The notes: generated by a model not told the origin, from the letters alone. 64,000 bases of DNA from Herbidospora yilanensis (GCF_001570565.1 NZ_BBXE01000015.1:17290-81289), one strand, 5' to 3'; positions 25,083-35,151 are shown, numbered from the stretch's first letter. Program-made: numbers and translations.

Positions 25083-28000
25083 ATGAACGACTTCTTCGGC
25101 ACCACCCGCATGCGTGAAAACGTCCTCGCCGCCTGGACGGCCTCGCCGGCCAGGTTCCGCGAGGACGCCAATGCCGAGGAGGATTTCGCCCTCGGCGGCT
25201 ACCGCGACCGCCTGATCGTCGAGCTGGCCCAGAACGCCGCCGACGCCGCGCTGCGCGCGGGGGTGCCCGGCCGGTTGCGGCTGACCCTGCGCGAGGGCGT
25301 GCTCGAGGCCGCCAACACCGGCGGGCCGCTCGACGCCGCCGGGGTCGAGGGCCTGTCGACGCTCCGGGTCTCCGGCAAGCGCGACGAGGCCGGTGCGGCC
25401 GGGCGGTTCGGCGTCGGCTTCGCGGCCGTCGTCTCGGTCACCGACGAACCCGCCGTCGCCTCCCGGGCGACCGGCGGGGTGCGCTGGTCGCGCGTGCTGA
25501 CCACCGAGCTGGTCGCCGCGATCCCCGCGCTGGAGGCCGAGCTGGCCGGGCGTGAGGGCCACGTGCCGCTGCTGCGGTTGCCGTTCCCGGCCGAGCTGAC
25601 CGTGCCCGAGGGCTTCGACTCGATCGTGCGGCTGCCGCTGCGCGACGCCGCGGCCGAAGACGCCGTCCGGCGGATGCTCGAAGAGACCAGCCCGGCGCTG
25701 CCGCTGGTCATGCCCGCGCTGTCGGCCATCGACATCGAGGTCGACGGGGTCTGGCGCAGCGTCACCGCCGCCGGGTGGCACGTCGTCGAGGCGTCGGGCG
25801 AGTTCACGCCCGAGCAGGTGGGCGACCTGTTCGCCGACCGGCCGACCGAGGAGCGGGCGCGTCCGTTCTGGCAGGTGCGCTGGGCCGTCCCGATCGCCGG
25901 GGCGGTGGCCCACGGGCAGGCGCGCGCGTGGGGCGACCAGGCCCGGCGCGACGGCGAGGCGCTGCCGCTGCCGAAAGACGTGCCGTCGTCGGTGCACGCG
26001 CCGACGCCCTCCGACGAACCGCTCGACCTGCCCGCCCTGCTGATCGCCACGTTCCCGCTGGCCACCGACCGGCGTCACGTCGCGACCGGGCCGCTGACCG
26101 ACTTCCTGGTGCGCCGCTCGGCCGAGGTCTACTGCGACCTGCTGCGGTCGCTGCCGCGTACGCCCCGGCTGCTCGATCTGGTGCCGCAGGTGCTGGCGAA
26201 GGGCGAGCTCGACGCGGCGATCCGGGGCGAGATCCTCGCCCTGCTGCCCGACCTGCCGCTGCTGCCCGCGATCTCGCCGCCCGAGGAGCCCTCCGAGCGC
26301 TACGCCGAGATCGTCAACGCCCGGCGCGCGGCCGACGGGCTGGTGCCGGTCTCCTTCGCCGAAGACGACGAGCTGGTCATCGCCGGGCGCGACGCCCGCG
26401 TGGTGGCCGGGCCCGGCGAGTTCCTGACGATGGTGGCCGACATGGTGCCCGGCCTGCTCCCGGCCGGATGGCCGGTGCGCCACCACGCGCTGCCCGGCCT
26501 GGGCATCCGCAAGGTCGAGCTGGCCGACGTGATCGACATGCTGACCGGCGACGCCGTGAAGGACCGCGAGCCGGCCTGGTGGCGGGCGCTCTACCAGGTG
26601 CTCCCGGCCGACGACCTCGAAGCGATCGGGGCGGTCGGGGTGCCGCTGGCCGACGGGCGGCTGGTGCGGGGCGCCCGGGGCACGCTCGTCATGACCGACG
26701 GCGAGAAGGCGCTGGACGCGGCGCTGCTGGCGCCGCTGGGCCTGCGGATCGTCCACCACGACGCCGCCCACCCGCTGCTGCTGCGGCTGGGGGCGGCCGA
26801 GGCGACGCCGCGGACCGTCCTCGACGATCCGCTCACCCACGCCGCCGTCACCGAGTCGGCCGGGTCGGCCGACCCCGAGCCGGTCGCGCAGGCGGTGCTG
26901 GCCCTGGTCGACGCCGCCGGGCTGGCCGCCGGCGAGGCGCCCTGGCTGGCCGCGCTGGCGCTGCGCGGCGCCGACGGCGAGGTCTACGCCGCCGGCGACC
27001 TGCTGCTCGAAGGCGGCGACCTGGCCAGGCTGATCGACCAGGAGGCCCCGTTCGCGGCGCCCGACCTGGTGGAGAAGTTCGGTTCGCGGGTGCTGGCCGC
27101 CGCGGGCGTGCTCGACGGGTTCGCCGTGGTCAACGACGCCGACGTGGTCCTCGACCCCGACGACTGCGACCACGACCTCGACCGTGAAGACGAGTGGCTC
27201 GACGCGGTCCTCGACCTGCTGCCCGACCTCGACGTGCCGCCGGTGGCGCGCGAGTTCACCGCCGTGCGCGACCTCGAATACGTCGCCGACTGGGCCGCCG
27301 CGCTGCCGCTGCTGGCCCGGCCGCCGCTGCGTGCCGCGCTGCAGCCGATGCGGGTGGTCGCGAACGGCGAGGTCCACGAGGTGCCCTCCTACACCGGCTG
27401 GTGGCTGGCCCACCACCCGGTGATCGACGGGAAGCCGCCGACCTCCCTGCGGCTGCCGTCGGCCGACCCCCTTCTCTTCGGTCTGTACGCCGACGCGCCC
27501 CCCGTCGCCGACGAGGCCGCCCTCACGATGATCGGGGTGCGCTCCACCCTGGCCGACCTGCTCGCCTCCCACGGCGGCCCCGAGGAGCTGCTCGACCTGA
27601 TGGCCGACGCCACGCGGCCCGTCGACCGGGCCCAGCTCCGCGCCCTGTGGAAGGCGCTGGCGGAGGTCAGCCCCGAACGGGTGAGCCCTCCTGCGGCGGT
27701 CCGGGCGGTGCAGAACGGCGAGATCGTGGTCGCCGACGTCGACGGAGAGCTGGAGCCGGTCGTCGTCGAGGCGCCCGACCTGCTCGCGCTGGTGGCCGAC
27801 CGGCCGCTCGTGCTGGTCGGGTTCGACCAGGCCGAGGCGTTGTCGGAGGTGCTCGACCTGCCGCTCGTCGGCGAGGTCGTCACCGGCGACGTCACCTCGT
27901 CGGGCGAGGAGACCCCGGTTCCCCCGCAGGTGCGCAGGCTGCTGCCGGGGACGCCCGGTTCGTACGTGCGGCATGAGGAGCTGCTCGTCGACGGCAGGCC

Positions 28001-28172
28001 GGTGCCGTGGCGGTTCTTCGAGGGCCGGGTGCACGCGTCCGGTGTCGAGGGGCTGGCGCGCGGGCTGGCGTGGGCGGCCGGGCAGTGGGGCGACCGGCTC
28101 GCGGTCGAGGCGCTGCTGCGTGATCCCGACCGGGTTCCGCTGCTGCTGGCCGAGGCCGACCTCGACGGCTGA
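25083..28172 (+). CDS. Large Hsp90/sacsin-like GHKL ATPase-domain protein
   Basis: 1029 residues. The N-terminal 200 residues form a GHKL-type ATP-binding domain: the N box ELAQNAADAA (Asn51), the middle motif EAANTGGPLDAAGVEGL in place of the canonical DNG/DxGxG, and the GRFGVGF lid motif (107-113) followed by VVSVTD. This is the pattern of sacsin N-terminal and Hsp90-like ATPases. The remaining 800 residues carry no recognised domain. The ATG at 25083 is chosen over the GTG at 25080 on ribosome-binding-site spacing (GGAAG 6 bases upstream). The acidic residue of the second GHKL motif appears replaced (ANTGG), so ATP hydrolysis is uncertain. Its neighbours are DUF3027 and a methyltransferase. 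Confidence 0.82.
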   Translation: MNDFFGTTRMRENVLAAWTASPARFREDANAEEDFALGGYRDRLIVELAQNAADAALRAGVPGRLRLTLREGVLEAANTGGPLDAAGVEGLSTLRVSGKRDEAGAAGRFGVGFAAVVSVTDEPAVASRATGGVRWSRVLTTELVAAIPALEAELAGREGHVPLLRLPFPAELTVPEGFDSIVRLPLRDAAAEDAVRRMLEETSPALPLVMPALSAIDIEVDGVWRSVTAAGWHVVEASGEFTPEQVGDLFADRPTEERARPFWQVRWAVPIAGAVAHGQARAWGDQARRDGEALPLPKDVPSSVHAPTPSDEPLDLPALLIATFPLATDRRHVATGPLTDFLVRRSAEVYCDLLRSLPRTPRLLDLVPQVLAKGELDAAIRGEILALLPDLPLLPAISPPEEPSERYAEIVNARRAADGLVPVSFAEDDELVIAGRDARVVAGPGEFLTMVADMVPGLLPAGWPVRHHALPGLGIRKVELADVIDMLTGDAVKDREPAWWRALYQVLPADDLEAIGAVGVPLADGRLVRGARGTLVMTDGEKALDAALLAPLGLRIVHHDAAHPLLLRLGAAEATPRTVLDDPLTHAAVTESAGSADPEPVAQAVLALVDAAGLAAGEAPWLAALALRGADGEVYAAGDLLLEGGDLARLIDQEAPFAAPDLVEKFGSRVLAAAGVLDGFAVVNDADVVLDPDDCDHDLDREDEWLDAVLDLLPDLDVPPVAREFTAVRDLEYVADWAAALPLLARPPLRAALQPMRVVANGEVHEVPSYTGWWLAHHPVIDGKPPTSLRLPSADPLLFGLYADAPPVADEAALTMIGVRSTLADLLASHGGPEELLDLMADATRPVDRAQLRALWKALAEVSPERVSPPAAVRAVQNGEIVVADVDGELEPVVVEAPDLLALVADRPLVLVGFDQAEALSEVLDLPLVGEVVTGDVTSSGEETPVPPQVRRLLPGTPGSYVRHEELLVDGRPVPWRFFEGRVHASGVEGLARGLAWAAGQWGDRLAVEALLRDPDRVPLLLAEADLDG

Positions 28173-28184
28173 AACACTGCCAGG

Positions 28185-28925
28185 GTGGAACGTCACCTGA
28201 TCAGTCACATCGCGCACACCGACCACCCCATCGCCGCTCCGGTGAGCGGTCAGACCGTCACGCGCATCCTGCGCCGGGCCAAACTCGGGGCCCAGCCGCG
28301 TGTCCTCGACATCGGCTGCGGCCACGGGGTCTGGACGCTCCGCGCCCTGGCCATGCACGAGGACGCCACCGCCGACGCGGTCGACGTGCACCGCGAGGGC
28401 CTGGAGTCGTGCCGGATCATGGCCGAGCGGCAGGGCCTCGACCACCAGCTCACCCTGCACCACACGCCGGCCGCCGACTACCGCAACGGCCTCTACGACC
28501 TGGTGATGTGCGTCGGCGCGACGCACGCCTACGGCGGTCTGGTGGAAACCGCCAACGCCGTCAAGCAGCACCTCAAGCCGGGCGGCCTCGCGCTGATCGG
28601 GGAGGGCTTCTGGGAGGTCCCGCCGAACGCCGAGACGCTGATCACGCTGGGCGCCGAACCGGGGGAGTACGCCGACCTGGCCGGCACCGTCGAACGCGCC
28701 GAGAGCGCGGGCTACGCGACGGTCTACGCCTACACCAGCGAACTGTCCGAGTGGGACGACTACGAGTGGTCGTGGACCGGCAGCCTGCTGCGCTGGGCGG
28801 TCGACCATCCCGGCCCCGACGGCGACACGGCGCGGGCGGCGGCGCTGGCCCACCGCGACATGTGGCTCAAGGGCTACCGGGGGGTGCTGGGTTTCGTGAC
28901 GCTCCTGCTGAAGCGGACGAACTGA
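28185..28925 (+). CDS. SAM-dependent class I methyltransferase
   Basis: 246 residues from GTG at 28185. Motif I is VLDIGCGHGVW, motif II carries the acidic ADAVDVHREGL, and motif IV/post-motif reads LYDLVMCVGATHAYGG, then LKPGGLALIGEGFWEVPP. This is the layout of small-molecule or quinone-type methyltransferases. The substrate is unknown. It starts 12 bp after the large ATPase gene, so the two are probably co-transcribed. Its 3' end overlaps the convergent DUF2530 gene by 59 bases. Confidence 0.9.
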   Translation: MERHLISHIAHTDHPIAAPVSGQTVTRILRRAKLGAQPRVLDIGCGHGVWTLRALAMHEDATADAVDVHREGLESCRIMAERQGLDHQLTLHHTPAADYRNGLYDLVMCVGATHAYGGLVETANAVKQHLKPGGLALIGEGFWEVPPNAETLITLGAEPGEYADLAGTVERAESAGYATVYAYTSELSEWDDYEWSWTGSLLRWAVDHPGPDGDTARAAALAHRDMWLKGYRGVLGFVTLLLKRTN

Positions 28926-29130
28926 TCTTCCGATCGCGCCGGCGGACGAACCAGAGCCCGAAGAAGCCCATGCCGATCCCGGCCACGCAGGTCCACGAGT
29001 ACCAGCTCTGGTCGGGCCGGACGATCAGCAAGACGATGAGGGCGATCGCCCACACGACGATGCCGACCGTGATCGTCGCGGAGTCGTTGGTCTTGAGGGG
29101 CTCTGGATCGGGCCGCCGCTGCTGGGTCAC
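28867..29130 (-). CDS. DUF2530 family small membrane protein
   Basis: 87 residues. The characteristic N-terminus PEPLKTNDSATITVGIVVWA leads to two membrane helices (about 22-40 and 48-64), ending in a basic WFVRRRDRK stop-transfer and a short cytoplasmic tail. DUF2530 is an actinobacterial family with no known role. The 3' end overlaps the methyltransferase gene by 59 bases. It is divergent from the purine permease gene. Confidence 0.85.
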   Translation of the reverse strand: MTQQRRPDPEPLKTNDSATITVGIVVWAIALIVLLIVRPDQSWYSWTCVAGIGMGFFGLWFVRRRDRKISSSASAGASRNPAPPGSP

Positions 29131-29278
29131 CCTGTCAGCCTAAACGTCACCCTAAATCCGGCAGGTCACAACTGGCCCACGTGAGATTCGACGCGGGTCG
29201 CGTACGAAACCGCAACGAAAAAGTCACGTCGGCGACCTGGGTCTTTTCCCTGGTGGTAAGGGGTGTCACTCTGCGCAC

Positions 29279-30748
<1,470 letters not shown>

Positions 30749-30751
<3 letters not shown>

Positions 30752-30759
30752 AACTTTCA
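30749..30759 (+). promoter_or_regulatory. Distal GAAA-TTTC palindrome upstream of the xylanase
   Basis: TGAAA-C-TTTCA is a perfect 5+1+5 dyad overlapping the permease stop codon and 138 bp ahead of the xylanase start. The core GAAACTTTC resembles the CGAAA/TTTCG-type palindromes described in front of actinomycete xylan-use genes. Confidence 0.45.
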
Positions 30760-30869
30760 ACTATCTGCCGATAGATTGCTGGATCTCCGCAGGACTCCCC
30801 GCGTCGCACGGCTGGCTCATTGACCGCGTTTTGCGGCCAATTCTAGCCTTCCGTGCGACACGGGAGTTA

Positions 30870-30883
30870 CCGAAAAGTTTCGG
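30870..30883 (+). promoter_or_regulatory. Proximal CCGAAA-TTTCGG operator of the xylanase
   Basis: CCGAAA-AG-TTTCGG is a perfect 6+2+6 dyad ending 3 bases before the AGGAG ribosome-binding site of the xylanase gene. A repressor bound here would block transcription elongation or initiation. Substrate-responsive LacI/ROK-type control is inferred from similar sites at xylanase promoters. Confidence 0.55.
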
Positions 30884-30896
30884 AACAGGAGATCCA

Positions 30897-32837
30897 GTGC
30901 GTACCTTCAAATGGCGATCTCTGGCGGCGGCGGCCTGCGCCCTCGCCACGGCCGCCGCGACGGTGCTCGTCGCCACGCCGGCCTCGGCCAGCGCGGCGTT
31001 GCGTGTGCACGCCCAGGCGCGCGGCAAGTTCATCGGCACCGCTCTGGCGACCTCGCCGCTGGCCAACGAGACGGCGTACCGGAACATCGCGGGCAGCGAG
31101 TTCAACCAGATCACGGCCGAGAACGCGATGAAGTGGAGCGACACCGAGCCGAACGACAACCAGTACACGTTCTCCGGGGCCGACCAGATCGTCAACTTCG
31201 CCACCGCGAACAACCAGCAGGTGCACGGCCACACCCTCGTCTGGCACCAGCAGACCCCCGGCTGGGTGCAGGGGCTGTCGGCCACCAACATGCGCAACGC
31301 CATGAACGATCACATCGCGACGGTCGTGGGCCGCTACGCCAACAACCCCACGGTCGTCTCGTGGGACGTGGTGAACGAGGTGTTCGAGGAGAACGGCAGC
31401 TTCCGCTCGTCGTTCTGGTACAACACGCTGGGCTCCGGCTTCATCGCCGACGCCTTCCGCGCCGCCCGCGCCGCCGACCCCGACGCCCGGTTGTGCATCA
31501 ACGACTACAACGTCGAAGGCATCAACGCCAAGAGCACCGCGATGTACAACCTGGTCTCGCAGCTCCGGTCGCAGGGCGTGCCGGTCGACTGCGTCGGCTT
31601 CCAGTCGCACCTCTCCACCCAGTACGGCTTCCCGAACGACCTCCAGCAGAACCTCCAGCGCTTCGCCAACCTCGGTGTGCAGGTCAGGATCACCGAGCTC
31701 GACGTCCGCATCCAGGGTTCGCGCACCTCGGCCAAGGACACCCAGCAGGCGACCTACTACAGCAACGTGGTGAACGCCTGTCTCGCCGTCACGGCCTGCG
31801 CCGGTGTGACGATCTGGGGCTTCACCGACAAGTACTCGTGGGTCCCGGACACCTTCCCGGGTGAGGGCTTCGCGCTGATCTACGACAACAACTACTCGCA
31901 GAAGCCGGCGTACACGGCGGTCCACAACGCCCTCGACAACGGCAGCACGACCGACACGACACCACCTTCGACACCGGGCGCCCCGACCGCGTCCGGCGTC
32001 ACCTCGTCGGGCGCCACCCTGTCGTGGACGGCCTCGACCGACTCGGGCGGCTCGGGTCTGGCCGGATACAACGTCTACAACTCCTCCGGTACGCAGATCG
32101 CCACGTCCACCACCAACTCGGTGACCCTGACGGGCCTGTCGGCCAACACGGCCTACACGGTCTACGTCCGGGCGAGGGACGGCGCGGGCAACCTGTCGTC
32201 CAACTCGACCTCCACCACCTTCACCACCACGGGCGGCACCAGCGACACCACGGCCCCCACCACCCCCGGCACCCCCACAGCCTCCAACATCACCTCGTCT
32301 GGGGCCACCCTGTCGTGGACGGCCTCGACCGACTCGGGCGGCTCGGGCCTGGCCGGGTACAACGTCTACAACTCGGGCGGTACGCAGATCGCGACGTCCA
32401 CGACGAACTCGGTGGCCCTGACCGGGCTGTCGGCGTCGACGGACTACACGGTCTACGTCCGGGCGCGGGACGGCGCGGGCAACCTGTCGTCCAACTCGCC
32501 CTCGGTCACCTTCACCACCACGGGCGGCACCTCCGGCGGCTGCTCGGCCACCGGCACGGTGCAGACCCAGTGGGGCGGCGGGTACGTCGTCCAGCCGGTG
32601 ACCGTGACTAACGGCAGCTCCGCGCGCACCTCGTGGACGGTGACCTTCACCCTGCCCTCCGGCCACACCATCGTCGGCTCCTGGAACGCCACCCTCACGG
32701 TGTCCGGGAACACGGTGACGGCCCGCAACGCCGCCTACAACGGCAACCTGGGCTCCGGCGCCAGCACGACGTTCGGCTTCCAGGTGGCGCGTCCCAACAG
32801 TGACACCTCGACGGCGTCGGGATACACCTGCGCCTGA
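30897..32837 (+). CDS. Secreted GH10 endo-beta-1,4-xylanase with two FN3 domains and CBM2
   Basis: 646 residues. The GTG at 30897 follows AGGAG by 5 bases. The order is: signal peptide (about 1-34, ATPASASA), GH10 catalytic barrel (about 35-350), FN3 domain 1 (about 355-450), FN3 domain 2 (about 450-545) and C-terminal CBM2 (about 548-646). In the barrel, the acid/base is Glu161 in WDVVNE and the nucleophile is Glu267 in RITELDVR, with HTLVWHQQTPGW as the conserved substrate-binding strand. CBM2 has exposed Trp/Tyr (TQWGGGY, VGSWNA) and a terminal disulfide (GGCSA to GYTCA). It hydrolyses xylan outside the cell. Two operators upstream and a terminator downstream make it monocistronic. Confidence 0.96.
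   Translation: MRTFKWRSLAAAACALATAAATVLVATPASASAALRVHAQARGKFIGTALATSPLANETAYRNIAGSEFNQITAENAMKWSDTEPNDNQYTFSGADQIVNFATANNQQVHGHTLVWHQQTPGWVQGLSATNMRNAMNDHIATVVGRYANNPTVVSWDVVNEVFEENGSFRSSFWYNTLGSGFIADAFRAARAADPDARLCINDYNVEGINAKSTAMYNLVSQLRSQGVPVDCVGFQSHLSTQYGFPNDLQQNLQRFANLGVQVRITELDVRIQGSRTSAKDTQQATYYSNVVNACLAVTACAGVTIWGFTDKYSWVPDTFPGEGFALIYDNNYSQKPAYTAVHNALDNGSTTDTTPPSTPGAPTASGVTSSGATLSWTASTDSGGSGLAGYNVYNSSGTQIATSTTNSVTLTGLSANTAYTVYVRARDGAGNLSSNSTSTTFTTTGGTSDTTAPTTPGTPTASNITSSGATLSWTASTDSGGSGLAGYNVYNSGGTQIATSTTNSVALTGLSASTDYTVYVRARDGAGNLSSNSPSVTFTTTGGTSGGCSATGTVQTQWGGGYVVQPVTVTNGSSARTSWTVTFTLPSGHTIVGSWNATLTVSGNTVTARNAAYNGNLGSGASTTFGFQVARPNSDTSTASGYTCA
31953..32531 (+). repeat. Tandem duplication of FN3-coding unit (291-bp period)
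   Basis: Two consecutive 291-bp units (31953-32243 and 32244-32531) encode the two FN3 domains of the xylanase. Long stretches match exactly at the DNA level, for example TCGTGGACGGCCTCGACCGA occurs at the same phase in both. The second unit differs mainly by synonymous and conservative changes. This is a recent in-frame duplication of a linker domain. Confidence 0.85.
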
Positions 32838-32845
32838 TTCTTGAC

Positions 32846-32884
32846 CCGGGCACGGCCTCCCGCGGGGGCCGTGCCCGGCCTTTT
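32846..32884 (+). terminator. Terminator after the xylanase gene
   Basis: A perfect 12-bp stem (CCGGGCACGGCC with GGCCGTGCCCGG) and a 9-base loop are followed by CCTTTTC. It starts 8 bases after the xylanase stop. Confidence 0.92.
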
Positions 32885-32924
32885 CGGGGAAGGTATCCCT
32901 GAGCAGGAATGCCAAGGTGTGCCA

Positions 32925-32956
32925 TATAGTTAGCAAAGGTAATGACTCATGCTAAC
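32925..32956 (+). promoter_or_regulatory. MarR promoter and inverted repeat GTTAGC-N16-GCTAAC
   Basis: A TATAGT -10 box (32925-32930) is joined to GTTAGC (32929-32934), which pairs with GCTAAC (32951-32956) just inside the gene. AAAGG (32935-32939) is the ribosome-binding site. The repeat brackets the promoter and start codon, a position expected of an autoregulatory MarR operator. Confidence 0.5.
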
Positions 32957-33410
32957 GAATCCTCAGAACACGGATCCGGCTGCGAACCTGCGCAGCGACG
33001 CCGGTCTGGCGTCCGCGCTGCGCGTGTCGCTGGCCCGGCTGACCCGTCGCCTGCGCAAACAGGCCGTGGGTCACATCCTGACGCCCACACAGCTCGCGGC
33101 CCTGGCCGCCGTCGAGCGGCACACCACGATGACCCCCGGCGAGCTGGCCGAGCACGAGAAGGTGCAGCCGCCCTCGATGACCAGGGTGGTCACCCATCTG
33201 GAGGAACGCGGCCTGCTGACCCGCTCCCCCCACCCCACCGACCGTCGTCAGGTGACCCTGTCGGTCACCCCGGCGGGCGCCGCCCTGCTCAAAGAGGAAC
33301 GCCGCCGCAAGGAGGCCTGGCTGGCCCAGCGCCTCGGCGAGCTGACGGCGGAGGAGAAGGCGACCCTGCGCCGGGCCGCCCCCATCCTGGAAAAGCTCTC
33401 CCAAATGTGA
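32949..33410 (+). CDS. MarR family transcriptional regulator
   Basis: 153 residues. The winged helix is evident: LTPTQLAALAAVERHTTMTPGELAEHEKVQPPSMTRVVTHLEERGLLTR (split around residues 45-95) and the wing HPTDRRQVTLSVTPAG. Flanking helices form the dimer interface. The ATG at 32949 is supported by AAAGG 9 bases upstream. It lies immediately before an MFS exporter gene, the usual arrangement of a repressor and its drug-efflux target, and carries an inverted repeat at its own promoter. Confidence 0.93.
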   Translation: MLTNPQNTDPAANLRSDAGLASALRVSLARLTRRLRKQAVGHILTPTQLAALAAVERHTTMTPGELAEHEKVQPPSMTRVVTHLEERGLLTRSPHPTDRRQVTLSVTPAGAALLKEERRRKEAWLAQRLGELTAEEKATLRRAAPILEKLSQM

Positions 33411-33622
33411 GAAGGCTGCGGACGGCGGCCGACCTGGCGAAGTGGACGGGTGCCGGGCCGGTTCGGGAGCCCGGCCCAGCCCTGATCGACGAAGCCGGAG
33501 ACGGACTGAACGGCGGTAGCGTCTCGGACGGGCGCCCGGAGCCGGGCCCGGATGTGCTCTTGGCGGCCGAGACGCCGTCTCCGGCGCCCGAGGCCGCCGG
33601 TGGCACGTCGGAGAAGTCCGGC

Positions 33623-34861
33623 ATGTTCCGGTCGTTGCGGAACCACAACTACCGGCTGTTCCTGTCCGGCAGCGTCGTCTCCAACGTCGGGACCTGGATG
33701 CAGCGCACCGCCCAGGACTGGCTCGTGCTGAGCCTGACCGGTGGGTCGGGCACGGCGCTCGGCATCACGGTGGCGCTCCAGTTCCTGCCGATCATGCTGT
33801 TCGGGATGTGGGGCGGCGTGCTGGCCGACCGGTTCCCGAAGCGGCCGCTCCTGATGACCGCTCAATCGCTGATGGCGGCCCTCGCGCTGGCCATGGGTGT
33901 GCTGACCGTCACCGGGCACGCCGAGGTCTGGCACGTCTACGTCATGGCCTTCACGCTCGGGCTGCTGGCCTGTGTCGAGGTGCCCACCCGGCAGTCGTTC
34001 GTGGTCGAGATGGTCGGCCGCGACGACCTGTCCAACGCCATCGCCCTCAACAGCTCCTCGTTCAACCTGGCCCGCGTGGTCGGCCCGGCCGTCGCCGGGC
34101 TCCTGATCAACTGGCTGGGCGGCACCGGCCCGCTGTTCCTGGTCAACGCCCTCACCTTCGCCTTCACCATCGGCGGCATGCTGCTGATGCGGACGTCCGA
34201 ACTGCGCACCCCCGAGCCGGTCAAACGCGGCAAGGGGCAGGCCAGGGAAGGCGTGCGATACGTGATCGGGAAGCCGGAACTGCTGCTGCCGGTCCTCATG
34301 GTCGGCTTCGTCGCGGTCTTCGCGCAGAGCTTCACCACGTCGATCGCGCTCATGGCGACCGAGGTGTTCGACGCGGGGGCGTCGGCGTTCGGGATCGGCA
34401 GCAGCGCGTTCGCCATCGGCGCGGTCGTGGGGGCGCTGCTGGCGGCCCGCCGGGTCACCCCGTCGCGGCGGATGATGGTCGCCGCGGGCGTCGCCTTCGG
34501 GGCCGCCCAGATCGCGGCGGCGGTCACGCCGGCGTACTGGGCCTTCCTGATCGTGCTCGTCCCGGCCGGCCTGGCGATGATCACCGTGCAGACCATGGCC
34601 AACTCGACCCTGCAGCTCGGGGCCTCCAGCGAGATGCGCGGACGGGTGATGGGGATCTACGTTCTCGTCTTCACCGCCGGCGCTCCGATCGGCGCCCCGC
34701 TGATCGGGTGGATCGCCGAACTCGCCGGGCCGAGGGTCGGGATCATGGTCTCCGGCCTGCTCAGCCTGACCGGGGTGGCGCTGGCCGTGTTGATCACCCG
34801 GCTGGTCGCGGCGCGTAGGGCCGTGGCCCTGAACCCGGCCACCGCACCGATCGCGGTCTGA
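33623..34861 (+). CDS. MFS transporter, probable MarR-controlled exporter
   Basis: 412 residues. It starts FRSLRNHNYRLFLSGSVVSNVGTWMQRTAQDW, a typical beginning of the drug-efflux/enterobactin-exporter-like MFS group. The loop 2-3 motif reads GGVLADRFPKRPLLM, and GPAVAGLLINWLGGTGPLFLVNA is the helix 5 antiporter-type segment. Twelve helices are visible. The ATG at 33623 is chosen because GGAGAAG lies 6 bases upstream. A GTG at 33407 that overlaps the MarR stop would add 72 residues of Pro/Gly-rich, non-membrane sequence and is considered less likely. It is transcribed with the MarR gene. Confidence 0.88.
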   Translation: MFRSLRNHNYRLFLSGSVVSNVGTWMQRTAQDWLVLSLTGGSGTALGITVALQFLPIMLFGMWGGVLADRFPKRPLLMTAQSLMAALALAMGVLTVTGHAEVWHVYVMAFTLGLLACVEVPTRQSFVVEMVGRDDLSNAIALNSSSFNLARVVGPAVAGLLINWLGGTGPLFLVNALTFAFTIGGMLLMRTSELRTPEPVKRGKGQAREGVRYVIGKPELLLPVLMVGFVAVFAQSFTTSIALMATEVFDAGASAFGIGSSAFAIGAVVGALLAARRVTPSRRMMVAAGVAFGAAQIAAAVTPAYWAFLIVLVPAGLAMITVQTMANSTLQLGASSEMRGRVMGIYVLVFTAGAPIGAPLIGWIAELAGPRVGIMVSGLLSLTGVALAVLITRLVAARRAVALNPATAPIAV

Positions 34862-34904
34862 GGATGGTCAGTGGCACCCCATGGGCTTGGCTAGGCTCGA
34901 CGGC

Positions 34905-34985
34905 GTGGACCGTCCCCGCCGCTGGCTGCTGCCGACCGTGCTCGGCCTGCTGATGCTGCTCGTCGTCGTGGGCGCGCTCGTTTGA
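34905..34985 (+). CDS. Tiny single-helix membrane peptide, probably leaderless
   Basis: 26 residues: a basic N-terminus (VDRPRRW) followed by one hydrophobic helix (LLPTVLGLLMLLVVVGALV). The GTG start lies about 8 bases after TAGGCT, a good actinobacterial -10 box, so the message would be leaderless. Codon third positions are G/C-rich, as in its neighbours. The last codon and TGA are supplied by the left copy of the 120-bp inverted repeat, so the C-terminus may have been set by insertion of that repeat. No family can be recognised at this length. Confidence 0.45.
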   Translation: MDRPRRWLLPTVLGLLMLLVVVGALV

Positions 34986-35098
34986 TGGCCGCGCCTCCGG
35001 CGCGGCGGCCGGGGCGCTCAGATCCGACGCCTTCCCTCGTCGCTCCGGTTCGCTTCGCTCACCTGCGCTCCTCAGTCCAGGCGTCGGCGCGCCCCGGC
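34980..35098 (+). repeat. Left arm of a ~120-bp inverted repeat flanking an aldo/keto reductase gene
   Basis: The 119-base segment starting GTTTGATGGCCGCGCC is the reverse complement of 36175-36294, with a single one-base indel in the CGGCGGCCGG region. It opens with a perfect 8-bp hairpin (GCCGCGCC TCC GGCGCGGC) and contains GCTCCGGTTCGCTTCGCTCA, a motif with internal symmetry. There is no coding capacity. It may be a MITE- or REP-like element. Confidence 0.9.
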
Positions 35099-35114
35099 TC
35101 ACCCGTAACGGGAG

Positions 35115-35146
35115 AGGTCCGGTGCGGCGGGTCGCCGCACCGGACC
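35115..35146 (-). terminator. Terminator of the aldo/keto reductase gene
   Basis: A perfect 13-bp stem (AGGTCCGGTGCGG with CCGCACCGGACCT) lies 5 bases beyond the aldo/keto reductase stop, next to the left arm of the inverted repeat. The U-tract is poor on the minus strand (CTCTCC), but the stem is very stable. Confidence 0.65.
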
Positions 35147-35151
35147 TTCCG

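Noticed and set aside
25032..28853. 1273-codon open frame on the minus strand opposite the large ATPase gene
   Set aside because: It is antisense noise from high third-position GC. The composition is Arg/Gly/Gln-rich without domains, while the plus strand shows GHKL motifs and proper start signals.
32942..33622. Upstream extension of the MFS frame across the MarR gene
   Set aside because: The true start has GGAGAAG 6 bases upstream at 33623. The extension reads MarR DNA in another phase and has no membrane or conserved features.
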